This document shows, piece by piece, positions 30,082-43,358 of a DNA stretch of 64,000 nucleotides (position 1 is the stretch's first letter; each line of letters begins with the position of its first letter). The translations under genes were made by a program, and so were the position numbers. The notes beneath the pieces are model-generated. The model was not told the origin of the DNA, did no database searches, and was given only the letters and a program-made list of their open reading frames with translations. Source of the DNA: Lactifluus volemus. Its lineage: Eukaryota; Basidiomycota; Agaricomycetes; Russulales; Russulaceae. Location: contig WTXI01000008.1 in the NCBI GenBank assembly GCA_022376515.1, forward strand, positions 62,001 to 126,000, written 5' to 3'.

Positions 30082-31992
30082 CATTTCTCGCGGTAATGCG
30101 CGGACGAACGCGCCGAGAGCGAGGTTGGTGAGGCTCGCGATGCGCACGCGCAAGACTCGCAAGCCAGTGAGTTCTGGCAAGAGCCCGCGGACGAGCTCCC
30201 ATGGACAGGTACCCAGATCCAGTCTGCGCAAGCGCGGACGCGCGCGCAAGAATTGTACTACAGCGCCGAAGAGGGCCAAATCGTCGTCATGTCCGACAAG
30301 TGCGAAGCGGAAGGCTTCTAGGTGAGGTAGAAACACGTGCGTTGGCTCATTAATCGCGCTTTCCTGCATGCCCGTGTCGGGACTGGGAGGTACGTGATCC
30401 GCGCCAAAGATGGCGGTAGCTGCGGCAGGCATGTCTAGCGTTCCGTGCAGGGTGAGTGAGACGAGGTTGTGTGCGTGGGCGATGCGCGCGAGGACGACCT
30501 CAGATATGCGCGTATCGACGAGCTCGAGATGTGTCAAGTACTGGATCGTTGGTGAGCCGAATGCAGAGTCCCATGAATGTGCTCGCGCGAGGTATGCGCC
30601 GAGCGTCAGATGCGTGAGCGTATCTGCGTTGTTGTCAAGCACGGTGCGAACTTCGTCCATATCGGCAAAGCCATCATCATCTTCGGCACGGAGGGTGAAT
30701 CGTTTGAGGGAAGTAAACTTAGACACGCCAACTGCGTCAAAGTGCCACCCACTAGAAATTAAAAGGGTGTGAGTAGATTCGCATCAAGCCGTAAGACTTT
30801 GAAAGTTTACATGAGACCGAGTTTAACAAGCTTTGGGTGGCTTTGAAAGAGGACTTGGACCATTTCGGCTTGTAATTCCGGGTATCCTATCCACTCAAAC
30901 TCCTGGAGAGCCTTGAATTCCGGAAGTGCTGTCCGGAATAATCCTGGTCTCAAAGGTTAGCAAGCCGACCTTGGGCGGCAGAATCGACACGCACTTGACA
31001 TGACTTCAAGCATATCACCACCATCATACGCCCAGTGAACTCGGAGAGTTCGGATTCTGCGCGAGAAGAGCGAGTCTACCTTGACCCTGTCAAAGATGTC
31101 GAGTGTCCGGTTCCAGTTGTCCGAATCCTCGCATAGGTAGAGGTCGACTGTGTGGAAGATGTGACGGAGCGCAATATCGCGATGGAAGGAAGATACAAAA
31201 AGCCACGTGCGGAGGAAGTATCTGGGGATAAAGCTTGCAACGCGGTCCCAGATCTCTGGTGGAACGCATCGGAAGGCGGGGATGCCTGCAAAGTGCATCT
31301 AGAGGAAGGAAGATAAGACGTGTGGTAGATTGACGAGAGAGAGCGGACGGACGACGGGCTCCCTGTGCAAGTATAACTGAAGCTCTCGATTGGACGGATC
31401 GAAGGTTGAAGCTGTCTGAAAGTCTACGAAGCGTTATATGCAGTTCGAGGGATGATGATGCACTACAGTCAGCGAAATATATCATCTGCTCAGGGTTGCA
31501 CAGACCATGAGAAGCCATCAACAACAGTCTCTGTCCTGCACCCTTTCGTGCCCTGCCCCTCGCAACCAAGGCTCTTGCGATGTCATCTTTTGGTAAATCT
31601 GGAGTTCTTAAATAGACATCCAAGTACTCCTCGACCACGCCTCCATATCTAGAGGAGAACTCGACATGTTATCGACATGGATCGAGCCACACTATTACTT
31701 ACTTTCCGGCTTCGAGAAGGGAGAGAGAGTGGTCGAGAAGGAGCTTCGCTTTTTGAAGTCTCGGAAGAGACTGCACGACCGATAGGACGGTTGCGGTGAG
31801 CTCGTCAGGGATAGGAGACATTGAGCTTGGTTCTGCGCCCGAACCCTTCGAGTTGTATGCGCCAAATTTTGTAGGAACTTGTGGAAAGTAAAATTCAAGT
31901 TGTTGTTCGGTATGTTGGGCCACTGGCAGGGTCAGGACGGCTTTGTCACTGGGCTGTGCGCACTTGAAGCGCGGAAGCGCCGCGCTTGCCAC
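29543..31992 (-). CDS. TPR-like/F-box/LRR-like protein, complete gene
   Basis: Seven exons on the minus strand fit together in frame: 31992-31703, 31648-31506, 31423-31353, 31298-30995, 30943-30811, 30751-30040 and 29974-29543. The N-terminus has a helical repeat (YLRTPDLPKDDIARALVARG, then DPSNRELQ). The F-box sits at about 31265-31140 (CVPPEIWDRVASFIPRYFLR), and LRR-like strands follow (DVGV-type WHFDAVGVSKF, LRRLDLGTCPW). The protein ends SSLES. It has the layout of an SCF substrate receptor; no target is known. All introns are 50-85 nt with GT..AG ends. Its 3' half was duplicated near 19-20 kb. Agaricomycetes carry many relatives of this F-box family. Confidence 0.85.
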
Positions 31993-34900
31993 CGACCAGC
32001 CTCGCCCTAGATCCTTGGTCTTACCGTATATCTAATCTTACCTGCTATCCGTGAATAGGGAGTATCCGGTTTTCACATAACCCTTGATCGTGGTAGGTTT
32101 CCTTTCGCTACTGTAGTGTTTCCTGTTCTTTGCATTTCGCGGGTCATCTGGTCATATGCCTCTCCAAATTTGATAACGTTCAAGTTCAGTCCGCTGTCAT
32201 TGTTACTGCATTGTAAGGTTGTTGTTCATGTGAATAACCCCGAGTCCACTGTCCACCTTCCCGACAAAGTCGTCGCCGATCGACTGAACACATCCGAGCC
32301 CTTCTCTTGCAAAAGCTAGTAGGGACGGCCCGGGTCTCAGAAAAGCTGTGCGATACTCAGACCCATATTCAGACTCGGAGTTAATTCCATGCACAATCAA
32401 TCGCAGTGGTGAATACCTCATCCCCTACCTTGTCCCCATGATGACACTGCAGTCGGGCCGGACCAGGAAGGGGACCGTGTCGCTGCTCTCAAAGACAATG
32501 CCCTCGCTTGCTATTGGATGGAATCACCAAGCGTTGTGAACTTAAAGGCAGCTCTCTGAGTCCTGCCTCATTGAGTGAAACTGATAGTTGTAGTATTAGT
32601 ATGGTCCCTCTCACAACTATGCCTCATTACGAACATGACATTATGTCTGGCCCTTCTGTATCCCAGACATAACGTTGTGTTTGTCGATACATGTAATGAG
32701 GCATGGCTTGTGAGAGGGTCCATCTGGGTCCATGGCCAAATTAGAACCAATTATCGAACAACCGCGCTCCCGAGCCTGAGGCCAGTTGCCAGAGCTTCAG
32801 CTGATATACGGTTGTTCTTCACTAAACACAGAGGCTGGCTAAGCTCAATACCCTCACGCAACGACTATCCGAGTCTTCCGGAATAGTAAAGCCTGCTTCG
32901 GAAGTTTCTACTCTCAAGATCGTCCTTGTGTACTACGCGAGCCGACTCGGACAATCGTGGGAGACTTCTGGTGTCCGCACTACCGTGTGCTCCTACGTTC
33001 CTCACTGGCACGCAATCATCGCGGGACACGTTGCCAGACTCCTTCTCCACTTCCGTCTCCTTATGACATTGAGGTGCATTCGGATTCTCCATTGAAAACA
33101 ATTGTGGGCATCACAAGGAAATCCGAAAGACAAAGCCGGCGTTGTGGTCCACTGGAAAGCTCAAGAAGCAGCATCCATGTTATTATCCAGCTCGGTTAGG
33201 GGATGAGGCGATGATCACGCTTCTAGTTCGACTAAGTAAATGAAAGACAAGGTGGAGAGATTCAGAACCAGTTGCAATCACTCGCGATCGCCAAGAGAGC
33301 CCAATACATTAAAGTTCATCCACGCGACACCATCACCTCGCTTAAATACTAGTATAGCCATGAGCGCTGAGCGCTGAGCCACCGCCAGTACAACTGAGGA
33401 CTTCAGCCAGCGTTAATACAGTACACTATTATCAATTGAATGTCTAAATTCTACTATAGAGCAACGGTGACCGGATTTAGCACATAACCAGAATGATGAC
33501 TGCGTACAAAACTCCAAGCTCTGTCGGTCAGAGACGGAGGGCGAAAGCACAGAGGCTGCAGCATGGCGGTGGTCACACTTCAGGTGAGCAAGAGCAGTTT
33601 CAGTTAGCGAGATTTTACGTAGGACGATTATGATTGCTATAATATAAGTCACTTTTTCGTCTTATTGTCATCCTTAGTTTCACGATGCCGCCACCAACGT
33701 CTCCGTACCAGTCATACTATATTTGAGCCCACGGTCCCAATCACGGGGATCAGCGGGATGATTAGATAACATTTGTTTTGAAGTCCGGGACTGTAGAAGA
33801 CCTTATCGAGCTTATCCGCGACTTCGAGTTCGGATCCGAGCTACTTGCGCGCGGGTGCAACTGAGCCTTTACCTGCATTCTCTTTATCCTCAATAACGCG
33901 CTAGCCCTGAAATGATGCTATGACATGAGACTAGTACAGTTTGGTAGTGCTGGACTTCAGTGGCATTTTCTGATCATAATCGTTTTCCTCAATGTGCTCC
34001 TGCAGGACTTGGCATCTGAGTTGGCGGGCGATGACAGATCAGGTCTTCATTATGCCTCACGATGCGTCCTGTCTTTGACTTCGAGTTGATGGTCCATGTT
34101 TGGACCTTCTTAACGTCATTTCCAGCGTTCGCATGTGTCTATAAAGTAGAAAATAAACCGACTGAGTTATGATATATTGTCTACGATCATAAATGGCAGA
34201 ATACCATCATACCCTCTCGAGAAAGTTGAAAAAGCCTGAGGGGAGAGAAAGGAATTAAAAGTGGTACAGGCGGCGGTATAAGCACAGGCGAAGGAAATTA
34301 AAAATAAATATATAAAATAGGAGATGTGTTGGACAATGGCCTTCGCATCTCAGCCGGAAGGTGGGGACGTGAGTCGAAGCAAAGATTCATGGGTCCTAGC
34401 GTAAGGTTTTTTTCGAAACAAAGTAAAAGAGGTGACGAGGGTAAACGCACTGGTCGTGGACGTGATAGTCCCCTGGCAAGAATTCGGGGTATGTGTGTCA
34501 TGATGCAAAGAACCACCAACGTCTAGGTCAATGGACGTAGTGGAGGGGTGTGTGCAGGCCCGGATTCAAGGAAGTTGGAGACAGTGGAAGCAAACGAAAC
34601 GAAGTCGACTATGGGTGAATCTAATCATGCAGAATTGTGGGTTGTGTGGAGGTTGCATGAAGTATGAAAGAAACTCTTGGGTTGTTACTGGAGTTGGAGA
34701 GATGATATGAAGGATCTGACTGGGAAAAACTCGCTTCTCTATATGAGCATGTTCGATGAGCAGGTGGTTATAAACCAAAAAAATATCTGGAGGCAATGTA
34801 GAGATCAGCGCCGGCAGATCACGATCGTACGGCTTCACAATAGCTAGAGCGACGCAAGGTGCGACAAGGTGCCGACTACTAGAGACAATAAAGAGTGGGT

Positions 34901-35690
34901 AACATTGGACTCGGAGCACGACTAGCACACCAATCAGATACTAAGCCGACATCACATCCATTGTGTTCGACCAATTCGTCACGGTGTTGCTAACTATATG
35001 GGGTCAACCGAACAATTCTCTAGGCGCCGCGCGTGGGAATCCAAGTCAAAATCCTTTAAGGGCAAAAGACAATTGACATGCGCGCGCGATCTGCCGCCCA
35101 TGGTGACCAGTAACTCGGGCATGCTAATACGGTCAGCCCGAAGAACCCCACCGGGACCTGAGAACAGTGGGATGAGCGGCGGAAGTCAACAATGAAGGAC
35201 AGAACGGGGTGCCTAATATGCACACCACTCAAATCGTCACCAGACGCTTTCGGTATGCAGGGCCACCTCTATGCGCATATAGCTTGGCAAGCCATGAACT
35301 TGAACTTATGCCACCAGGATAGCAATGACCAGGCGGGACCACCACCGTGACTGCGCCACAATACATACCCTTCACCCTGGCTCGTGCCCATGACGCACCT
35401 TCGGCCACTATTACCTGTTGCGCTTCAAGGCCGGTTATGCTGTGCCGCTTCGTATTCCCTTTCACTACCTGGAGTACTGCCAGAGTTGTGTTGTGTCTAT
35501 TGTTTTCCTGTCTGGTGCTGGCTTGCCTGGCGTCCACTTTTCTCCTCGAGATATAATAATTTCGTTGTGCCGTTTTTATCCTTGTCTCCTTCGTGCCTCA
35601 CGCCATGTTCAAGCCTTTAATACTCCCTTCCGTGCCTATCATAATTTCTAGTGCACCACACCATAATATCAGTAATCTAGGCTTTTTTTC
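31993..35690. other. Gene-poor stretch
   Basis: No reading frame here gives a recognisable protein. A 120-codon minus ORF at 34566-34928 (LPPDIFLVYNHLLIEHAHIE) faintly recalls NLR post-NACHT helices but is too weak to call. One hairpin element lies at 32601-32723. Confidence 0.5.
32601..32723. repeat. Hairpin (MITE-like), 123 bp
   Basis: ATGGTCCCTCTCACAA and ATGCCTCATTAC at the left are mirrored by GTAATGAGGCAT and TTGTGAGAGGGTCCAT at the right, with an inner pair GACATTATGTCTGG / CCAGACATAACG. A few mismatches; no clear target duplication. Confidence 0.6.
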
Positions 35691-36609
35691 CAGTATTTAT
35701 AAAGTGAAACATCAAGATAGGCAGCAATAACCACGTTAGAAGAAAGCCAGATAGCAGACCAATGATGTATACAGCTTTACCTAGTAGCCCTTCACATATT
35801 AGATCAGAGGTGAGTACTTGGAGAGACTCGGACACAAACCAAGGTATGCTTACTGTATTGTGTATGTGTGGGGTAATAAGAATTATACATTTGAAAGAAT
35901 ATTCTGGTAGAAGGCCAAAACAAGTGTCGGTTCCATATTAGGATACTCTGCAACTCAAGTCATCAAAATGGCAAGCAAAAAGAAGCTTAACTTACCTCAG
36001 CCTCACACAGGAGAACAAAAAAATAAGTTAGTCCCGGTATCAGACTCAACGCCAAAGAGCTTCCAAGCGAGGTGAAAAGGACAACCACTCCAATGGCAAA
36101 CAGGAGCGGGCTGAAGAGCAAGAGGTATTTCAAGGATAAAACAAATGCTTGAAAGACTGCATCTAGATGATCACACACGCGCCAAATTTAAAAGCAGTTC
36201 CTTGAACACTCACCACCACGGAGAAAGAACTTCGAAGTAAAAACAATAGCTGGTGCCCAGTCAATGTGGAGAAACCACTCCCATTTAGGCGGCTCTACAG
36301 CTTCGTATAACCCAATCCAATACAACCTAGATCGTTGAAAAAATCGGTGTTAGCATTGGTCCAGATCGGGGGAGCACTGCCTCACAGTGCTGCCAATGCC
36401 GATCCCGCAACCCATTCCAATCCAGCTGGTGCGACGGACAGGCCTTGTAACGACAAGACAAACTTGGCAAGGCCAAACCCAAGTAAAATGATTATGTTGA
36501 GTAGTCTGTACCCAGTGAGTTTGACCCCGAAGGGAGGCGATGCGCCGACTGCATTTTCTTGTGGGTCGTCTAGTCTAGCACTTCCAGGCACTGGGGGCTC
36601 AGCGCTCAA
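35690..36609 (-). CDS. Small multipass membrane protein
   Basis: Minus-strand exons 36609-36386, 36326-36214 and 36162-35996 join in frame. The protein starts MSAEPPVPGS, has a cytosolic-looking leader and hydrophobic segments (LLNIIILLGFGLAKFVL; VAGSALAALLYWIGLY; two in the third exon, YLLLFSPLLFAIGVVVLF and SLIPGLTYFFVLL). A WEWFLHIDWAP motif lies between. One or more further exons probably follow down to about 35690, but I could not fix them. It resembles an uncharacterised Agaricomycete membrane family with GYRLLN near the start. Function unknown. Confidence 0.6.
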
Positions 36610-37105
36610 TAACGGTCATTTCAAGTCATACATACTCAGCTTCGGTGGGCAACGGTGGTGGGGGAAGCATCGTCACTGGTTAGCCTAGGCTAGGTTGTGC
36701 TTCCGTATAATGTGGATAAAAAGATGGAAAGGGCGCTTGTGAGCATGGCAGTTAGGTACCGTACCACTTGGCAACTGTACAGTATCGTAGCCCATGCCGA
36801 CGCCGACCTGACTTGGTTCTAGTGAGTTCCTGAGAAATTATGTAATGTCTTCCTCGCGGAGTGGAAATGGCCCACGTGGTTTTCGTTACCTCTATTCACC
36901 GTTTCACTGGCCATTCATCTAAATCCATTGTCGTCACACTTTCTATGATCATATCTATGCCAGGGTCTGCTAATTTGTCAAGACATCGAACTTGAAACCC
37001 AACCGCAAAGTCATCATTTTTCCTCCTGGTGTACCTTATGATCACCCTTGCTCTCATCCTCACTGACCACAACAAAAAGGTGATGTCGGACGTAAAATTT
37101 CTGAG

Positions 37106-37867
37106 ATGAATGACTGCCAGTGGTCGGTCTCAATACGATACTGTATGTTCTCTGACGATCTGGACATGCCCGCACCCCGAACCCAACTCGGCCGGGTCTG
37201 CTCACTTGAACCTGAACCATCATGTGATGCCCATTACGGACATGACGACCGTGACATACAGGTAGACAGAAATTGGGCCGAGTTCCTCGGACAGTCTCTA
37301 ACAGGCCTGAGAACAAAAGAGAGAAAGGAGGGTGTTATGATGAAAGACAGAGATTCTCAGCTCATCTCGAGTGAATCGTCGAGTTTTTCTAGCCTGCCAA
37401 AGGATGCCGTACAACGACCACTAGTGAAGACGTTTTTCTGTTCTCCGAGTTTTTCTGTCCTAACTAGGATATTAGCGCGTGCGGTCAAAATGAGACAACA
37501 TTGGCGGATACAACCCCTGAAAGAAGTCGAAGCGCATTCAACGCCACCCCTAAGTGAGCGGAGTTTCTCCACCAGACATGGCCCAAGGGGTTTCCCTGAC
37601 TCGGTCACAGCACCACGGTCAAGTTGGGCCCGGATGACATTGGGCTCAGGTAACGCGGCCACGTCACGCGAGTTGCGTTATAGTCTATCCGTTTGTTCGA
37701 GTTCTCCAAGAACTCCTACCCCGTGGATACGATGGTTCCAGCAAAGCATCCAGTTCTTTGCGTACCGTGTTCGTACATCAGTTCACCGCACCAGTAAGTT
37801 GGGCAGACCACGACTTTCCATAATACAGAAACTAAATCCATCAATGATCTGTCGCGGACGACCATAA
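37106..37867 (+). CDS. Open reading frame of 253 codons, doubtful
   Basis: A long but unrecognised frame, rich in Ser, Arg and Pro, with no domain, signal peptide or membrane segment. The opposite strand is also open over part of it (37357-37662), starting MAALPEPNVIRAQLDRG, and looks about as protein-like. Either strand, or neither, may be coding. Confidence 0.2.
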   Translation: MNDCQWSVSIRYCMFSDDLDMPAPRTQLGRVCSLEPEPSCDAHYGHDDRDIQVDRNWAEFLGQSLTGLRTKERKEGVMMKDRDSQLISSESSSFSSLPKDAVQRPLVKTFFCSPSFSVLTRILARAVKMRQHWRIQPLKEVEAHSTPPLSERSFSTRHGPRGFPDSVTAPRSSWARMTLGSGNAATSRELRYSLSVCSSSPRTPTPWIRWFQQSIQFFAYRVRTSVHRTSKLGRPRLSIIQKLNPSMICRGRP

Positions 37868-40049
37868 GGGCAGGCGGTGATGATGAAGTATCCACTGCAT
37901 GTACTATACTTGAACACAACGTGCTTCGAGGCCCGGAAATGGCCTCTGTCTGACGAAGTCGGACATAATTCCGTCAGTCTCCCCTTCTCTTGACACACCC
38001 CACGGGGATTTCTTCCGTTTCTTCCAATTCGCAAAGCACCACCCAGTAGGGATATTATCGGCTGTACTGTATTGAGCCTAAAAGGTTTCGTAATGACAAC
38101 GTGAAAAACGAGGAATCACTCTCACTCCTTCAAATTGGTCATACATAGAGCCCCATAGACGGAGCCGCGGCCTCCAGTTGACAACTTGAATCAGTCACGA
38201 AACGGAATCCAAAGCAGAATTATTGTTGCTCTTGCGCTCCCCCTCTTCACCCTGTCGTCGTCGATATCACAACTATCGTTCCGACCACATTTACTGATGA
38301 TCTTTATGAGGGTTTGAGACGCAGCCTGGCGGCTCACTTCCGCCTCGTTATCCTCTCCAACTCATCTGCTGCATACTATTACATAAAGCGTTCTTTTGTC
38401 GACCATGATTAGGCCGCGATGGACCGGGTGTCAAGCCGTGAAGCTTGGTCAGCCCCTCACACTAACTGGATGCTCCCGATCTAAGTTTTGCTCGTAAGCC
38501 GCTGAGTGTAGGGCGCGGTGGAAGACCGAGGGAACTCTCCTTGAGGGTAAGAAGGGTTCGCTCCGATGACACCGTTAGATGAGATACAAAACTGAAAGAG
38601 CCGCAAACACCCAATGCCATGATACATGAATTTACAGGGCGCAATCACAGTTAACCTTACCCGAAAGCCCAATGTTATCAGTCACGGTCTTCCCACGGCA
38701 ATGATATCAAAGAATTGGAATAAAAACACGTTAGTTTGGGTCAGTAGACATAGTGCAACACTTCTAATTGTAAAGTCACGCACACGTCTACGTACCATTC
38801 GGGTGCCTCTGCGGCTTCTGCCAGTGACAGTGAACAATTCGATCGATGTGAAGAGATGGACAGCGGAGATCTCCGAGTCGGTGTTCAAAAATACGGGGCC
38901 ACATCGGTCATGACATCGGCCCCGCCGTCGGACCCGTCGATACGACAACCGCATAAACCAGGGCGTCGCTAACGATGTTCAGGTCCTACAGTACAGTACT
39001 AATGAAACTTTTTCGGAAAACTAAAAAAAGAGTCTCATTAGGATCCGGATCGGTCTGTTCAATCTCTTGTGTTGCGATTACGCGGTATGAACCGCCAAAT
39101 CAAAGGCCAAGATACCCGAAAACAGGCGTAGGGGACGTCTCTCTTGTTAGTAGATTTGTATTATTTCAATTGTCACCCCTGTATCAAAGTAATTGTACGT
39201 ACAATAACATAATGCATAAATGACCATCTAGCCAGCGTAAAAACGTGTTGATCAATTATGTATTGTTCTCCTCCACAAAGACGAATCAATGAATCAATGA
39301 TTTGGGGTATCCGAGTACGAATTAGGATCGACGATTGTTCGCGTCCTACAATTCTATGCGCATATGTTGACTGCCAACGTCAGGCATCCCCTGCGTAACT
39401 GAAACTGCTGAACTTGAAGGAAACAACTCCGTGGCAATGCGAACTTTCAAAAGCAATGGCTGAGCCATGGTAGGTCGTTTGTCTGCCGGTCAATATTGGT
39501 CGGAGGCGATTTTCAATTCGGGCTTGGTACGCCGCGTCTGCCACCATTTGATTTGGAACAAATGGCTATTCAAAACATCTACTCTAAACAGTGTTTGAGC
39601 ACGGTGCCGGCCTACAGTCTCCGCCCAACACAAGTCAATCATCTTCTGTCTCCTCTTGAGGTTCCCGCGGGGTATATCCTTCCGTTTTCTTCCAATTCAC
39701 GAGGCATGCTGGATGGGGATATCGTCGGGTATATTATTTCCAAATGGATGTAAGTACCAGACACGTGGTCTCAACTGCGATGGTCCGTGACGTAGCTATC
39801 TACAAGGAGGGGGCCAGGCCTGGGGCCTGACAAGTATATTGTACTGTATCGTAACGACAGAGCAACCATGGGAACATGTGACCGCTCCCCCCAACCTCCC
39901 CATTGGGTCTCCAAAAACAGAGCACGGGAGAATCCGGATCCCGTTATGTGCGATGTGGAGGTGGAGTTACAGAGGGCAGCGAAGTATCATCCCACCTGAT
40001 CACGATCTGCAAAAAATGAAAGGTTTCGGTGAAACGACCAAAAAAAAAA
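37868..40049. other. Gene-poor stretch with a diverged duplicated segment
   Basis: No gene recognised. A segment near 38005-38065 (CACGGGGATTTCTTCCGTTT, then GATATTATCGG) resembles 39660-39730 (GCGGGGTATATCCTTCCGTT, then GATATCGTCGG), suggesting an old dispersed repeat. Confidence 0.4.
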
Positions 40050-41022
40050 CTAATAGTAGACAGAAGATTCCGCGCGCGCCACCGAAACCATGTTGTTCCA
40101 GTCTGCAGATGGGGTAACCGTTGCTACCGTCACTTGCACGTTCTCTCCCTCGCTCAGGTACTGTCCCCACTCCTCAAGTTCGGCATCACATGCCGCGGTC
40201 TCCATCCAGGTTCGACACTCGTGCGAATCATCATCTTTAGACGTGTCTGGGAAGATGGGCGTTGTTGGCAACGACGACGACGAAGATGATGATGTCGATG
40301 ATGAAGAGGTGGAGGAGAAACGTGACGGCAACGGCGATTTCGCTTCCCATTCCGTTCCATGGCCTGTCGTCAATAGGGATTCCGGTCGGAATGACGCTCG
40401 CAAATAAGAGCGTGGAGGTTGTGTGTGCGGTGGGGGGCTCGGGGAAGATTCCCCGGCGGGATGAAGATGAGGTAAGGACGTCGGACGTGGGGTCTCGGCA
40501 GAGGCTTCCGCGGGTGGAACGTGGTGCGGAAGAGGAATGTCGTGAGTCAGACAAAGCTCACGTACACGGTCCGAATACCTGGCATGCTAAAGAAAAGCAG
40601 GCCCGCGAAAATCACAATAAGAGAGGAGCGATTCCGCCGTCACCGAAAAAAAGAACAGAACAGAAACAACAGTAACAATGACAACGTGTGAGCAATAGTT
40701 CTTTTCTCCTGACGGGGGGAGGGGAAGGGCGGGAACTCACAATATCCGTCACGCGGTCAACATCGGCCTTGGTTCCCGGTTTTTGAGTGCGCCGCGCAAT
40801 GACCCGTTCTAAGAGTGCGATAGTCTCGTCGTAGGCTGTGATGATGGCGGACTTGTCTGATCCGGTCGTGTCGAGTTTGACTGCATGCTGTGCATGCTGC
40901 AGAGCCTCGGTCAACATCTCTCGTGACGAGGGACGTGAATATGATGAACGGGACTTGTCTCGCTTGCGCGTGTACGTCGGTGGCGGGTGTAACGAATATG
41001 GTGGTGGTGGTGGAATGGACAT
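40050..41022 (-). CDS. MIT-domain protein
   Basis: Two minus-strand exons, 41022-40741 and 40586-40050, join in phase 0 over a 154-base intron. A Pro-rich leader is followed by an MIT (microtubule-interacting and trafficking) three-helix domain at residues about 35-110: EALQHAQHAVKLDTTGSDKS, then AYDETIALLERVI, completed by HARYSDRVREL from the second exon. The C-terminal half is disordered (Pro, then a run of serines) with an acidic patch. MIT domains bind ESCRT-III tails in endosomal sorting; no ATPase or kinase domain is attached here. About 270 residues in total. Confidence 0.7.
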
Positions 41023-41990
41023 TGCTCGTTCGACGGGCGGATGGCAGTGTGAATGGAAGGGCCGGCTGTGGGAGGATAGGAGGATAGTGATTTGGGCGTC
41101 GAACGAGAGGGAGGGAACGCGGCCGACGTATTATAAACTGACATATTTCATAATTGTTCCGACGCGATGTCAAAAATAACATAAAACTGGGAACGCGAGA
41201 GCGGGCAAGGCGCCCCTTTGGGGCTATTCGGGATAACGTTAAAATGTTACTGAGAAATAAGTTGCCTAGACTATGATTGTGACTGATCAGGTACCTGAAT
41301 ACCACCACAGGGTCAGGTTCTGCTATGACATCTACAAGACGTGGAACAGATGCCAACTTGGAAATTGTTAGAGTATCACTCAGGTGTTGGCGTACGCCAT
41401 TACTGTCATCGGACCCAATAAAGCTCGATCGATGATCGGTGCGTCAAATCTTTGATTCAGACTAACGAGGAAGCGCATTGTACTAACACGGCAAGTGACC
41501 GATGACCGAGCTACACGAACGGGGTATTGGCTTTGTCTCGAACGATATCTTACGACATCATCCTAATAGAAAGATTTTAAGTAACGACTGTTGGTAACAG
41601 TAAAGTAGTCAATGAGAACGAGTGTGGTTTATGTGTTGTTCCTCCGTAAAGAATGAATGAAACATAATTTGGGGTATCTGTATACGGACGATGATCTTTC
41701 ACATCCTTCACAAAGGGAGTGACTTACAGTCGTATGTCGTCATCCATCCAACCTCGTCGTATCCTACCCAAGTGTTTCTCTCATTCGTGAGAACCGTGAT
41801 TGAATTCACCATACGCAGGTGGGGCATGTGTTGGTGATGAAAGACCGTCGAGCGCGAACGGGAAGCCCCGGTATGGCGGAGGGGACACCACACACTGAGC
41901 GTACAGGAGACGTATACGTTCGACGTACCCATCGTTCTACGTTGCATTGAGGACACGTGGCTCATGGAAACGGTGGACGTACAATCGCGG

Positions 41991-42224
41991 CTAACTGGCG
42001 TGACTCGGCGTGAGCACCGTAGCGTTCCAAGCGAGCCAGAATGCTCGTATACGACGAGTACTCTCCATATATGCTAGAAGAGCTCCTAGTGGGTCCGTAT
42101 TCCGCGTGTCAAGCTCAACGGCGGAACGTGCGAGAGCAAGAGCGTCGGCGACGGTGCGCCTCCAAGACGGACACTTCGTTACCGTATGGGCTGCGGGCAT
42201 TGATTCAGACATGTACCCGTGCAC
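41991..42224 (-). pseudogene. MIT-domain-like fragment
   Basis: The minus strand reads VADALALARSAVELDTRNTD followed by PLGALLAYMEST, closely resembling helices 1-2 of an MIT domain and the neighbouring gene at 40.05-41.02 kb, then loses similarity and stops. No third helix was found. Probably a truncated duplicate about 1 kb upstream of the intact gene. Confidence 0.45.
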
Positions 42225-43358
42225 GAGATCGGGTTGTGGTGGTTGGAGATGGAGGTATGGGAAGGTGGAAAGATGGGAAGCAAATTCGTTGCAAGAGTGC
42301 GCCCATTTTGATTAAGAAGAGCGCACACGGGATGACCATGCGCTTTACGGCGGCATGATCCGCTAGAAGTTGCATACGGTAGTAGTGTGGGAAAACCCGA
42401 TTATTAGTTACGCGCGCGGAGGGAAGGCCGTCGTTTCTCGTGCGTACGCGATCAGCAGGCTAAGATCGTGTGCTGGATGTTACGTTACGGGAAATGCAAT
42501 AACGTTACAGCAGAACGAGGGAGGCGGCATTCTACAGCGGTTGCGTACTTTCGGGAATTGCCGATTATCTAAAACCCCCGAAGCGGAAAATACAAATGCG
42601 GATCCTGATAAGAATACAGTAGGGGAGGGGTAACTCGGTCAAACTGGTAACAAACGCGTGTGAGGATGCGAAAAGAAAGCTGGTTGCATCGGCGGGCCAC
42701 TTGTCGGCGAGTGAGTTGAGACCGCCGATCTAACCCGAAGTGAATCTTGGAGTGTAGTACGAAAGCGGGACAATTGAGCAGCGCGCGGTGCACTTCGCTT
42801 CGCTTGGGTAGAAGGGGCGGCGACGGCTTTGTAAAATATAAAAAAGAAGAGTTCCGAGTGCGGTACAGTAATACTGTACTTGTGATCCCTCTGCCTGTGC
42901 GTTGCGTCAGTGGCCCCGGTCTCAGCATACTATCCCAGCACACAAGAGGCATGACGAATTTTTGGGGCTAGTAAAGGAAGGCCCATGAAACCCGATACAG
43001 TACCTGACTCCTTATTGTGACCCTTGTCTGGATGGGTTGTCCCTGGCTTCTAGTCACTCAGGGTCTATCTTCAGGTCCCTTCAGCGAAGAAGGCCCCTTC
43101 GGATCCGAGTGGCGGCCAAGGCTCGCCAGCTTCAAGCAAACATGAGACGACGTCCATAAAATACCGTGCGTGTTGCCGAGAGCCCTTATTCATCAAAGAC
43201 AGCCAACAAATAATATCTATCCGACTCGGAGGAAGAAACATTTTTGTGAGTTCTGTACATGTACTATACACGCTAATGCATTTAGTAAGTTTGCAAGTTT
43301 CTTACGGGCGGAAAGCCATATTGGGTAAGTGTATATTTCGGCTTATCCCGATCCCGGG

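Noticed and set aside
34566..34928. 120-codon minus ORF as an NLR relic
   Set aside because: Only one short phrase resembles post-NACHT helices; no neighbouring NACHT or repeat sequence.
40757..41356. 199-codon minus ORF over the MIT gene
   Set aside because: Different frame from the MIT domain; rich in Arg/Ser/Pro with no homology, so a shadow.
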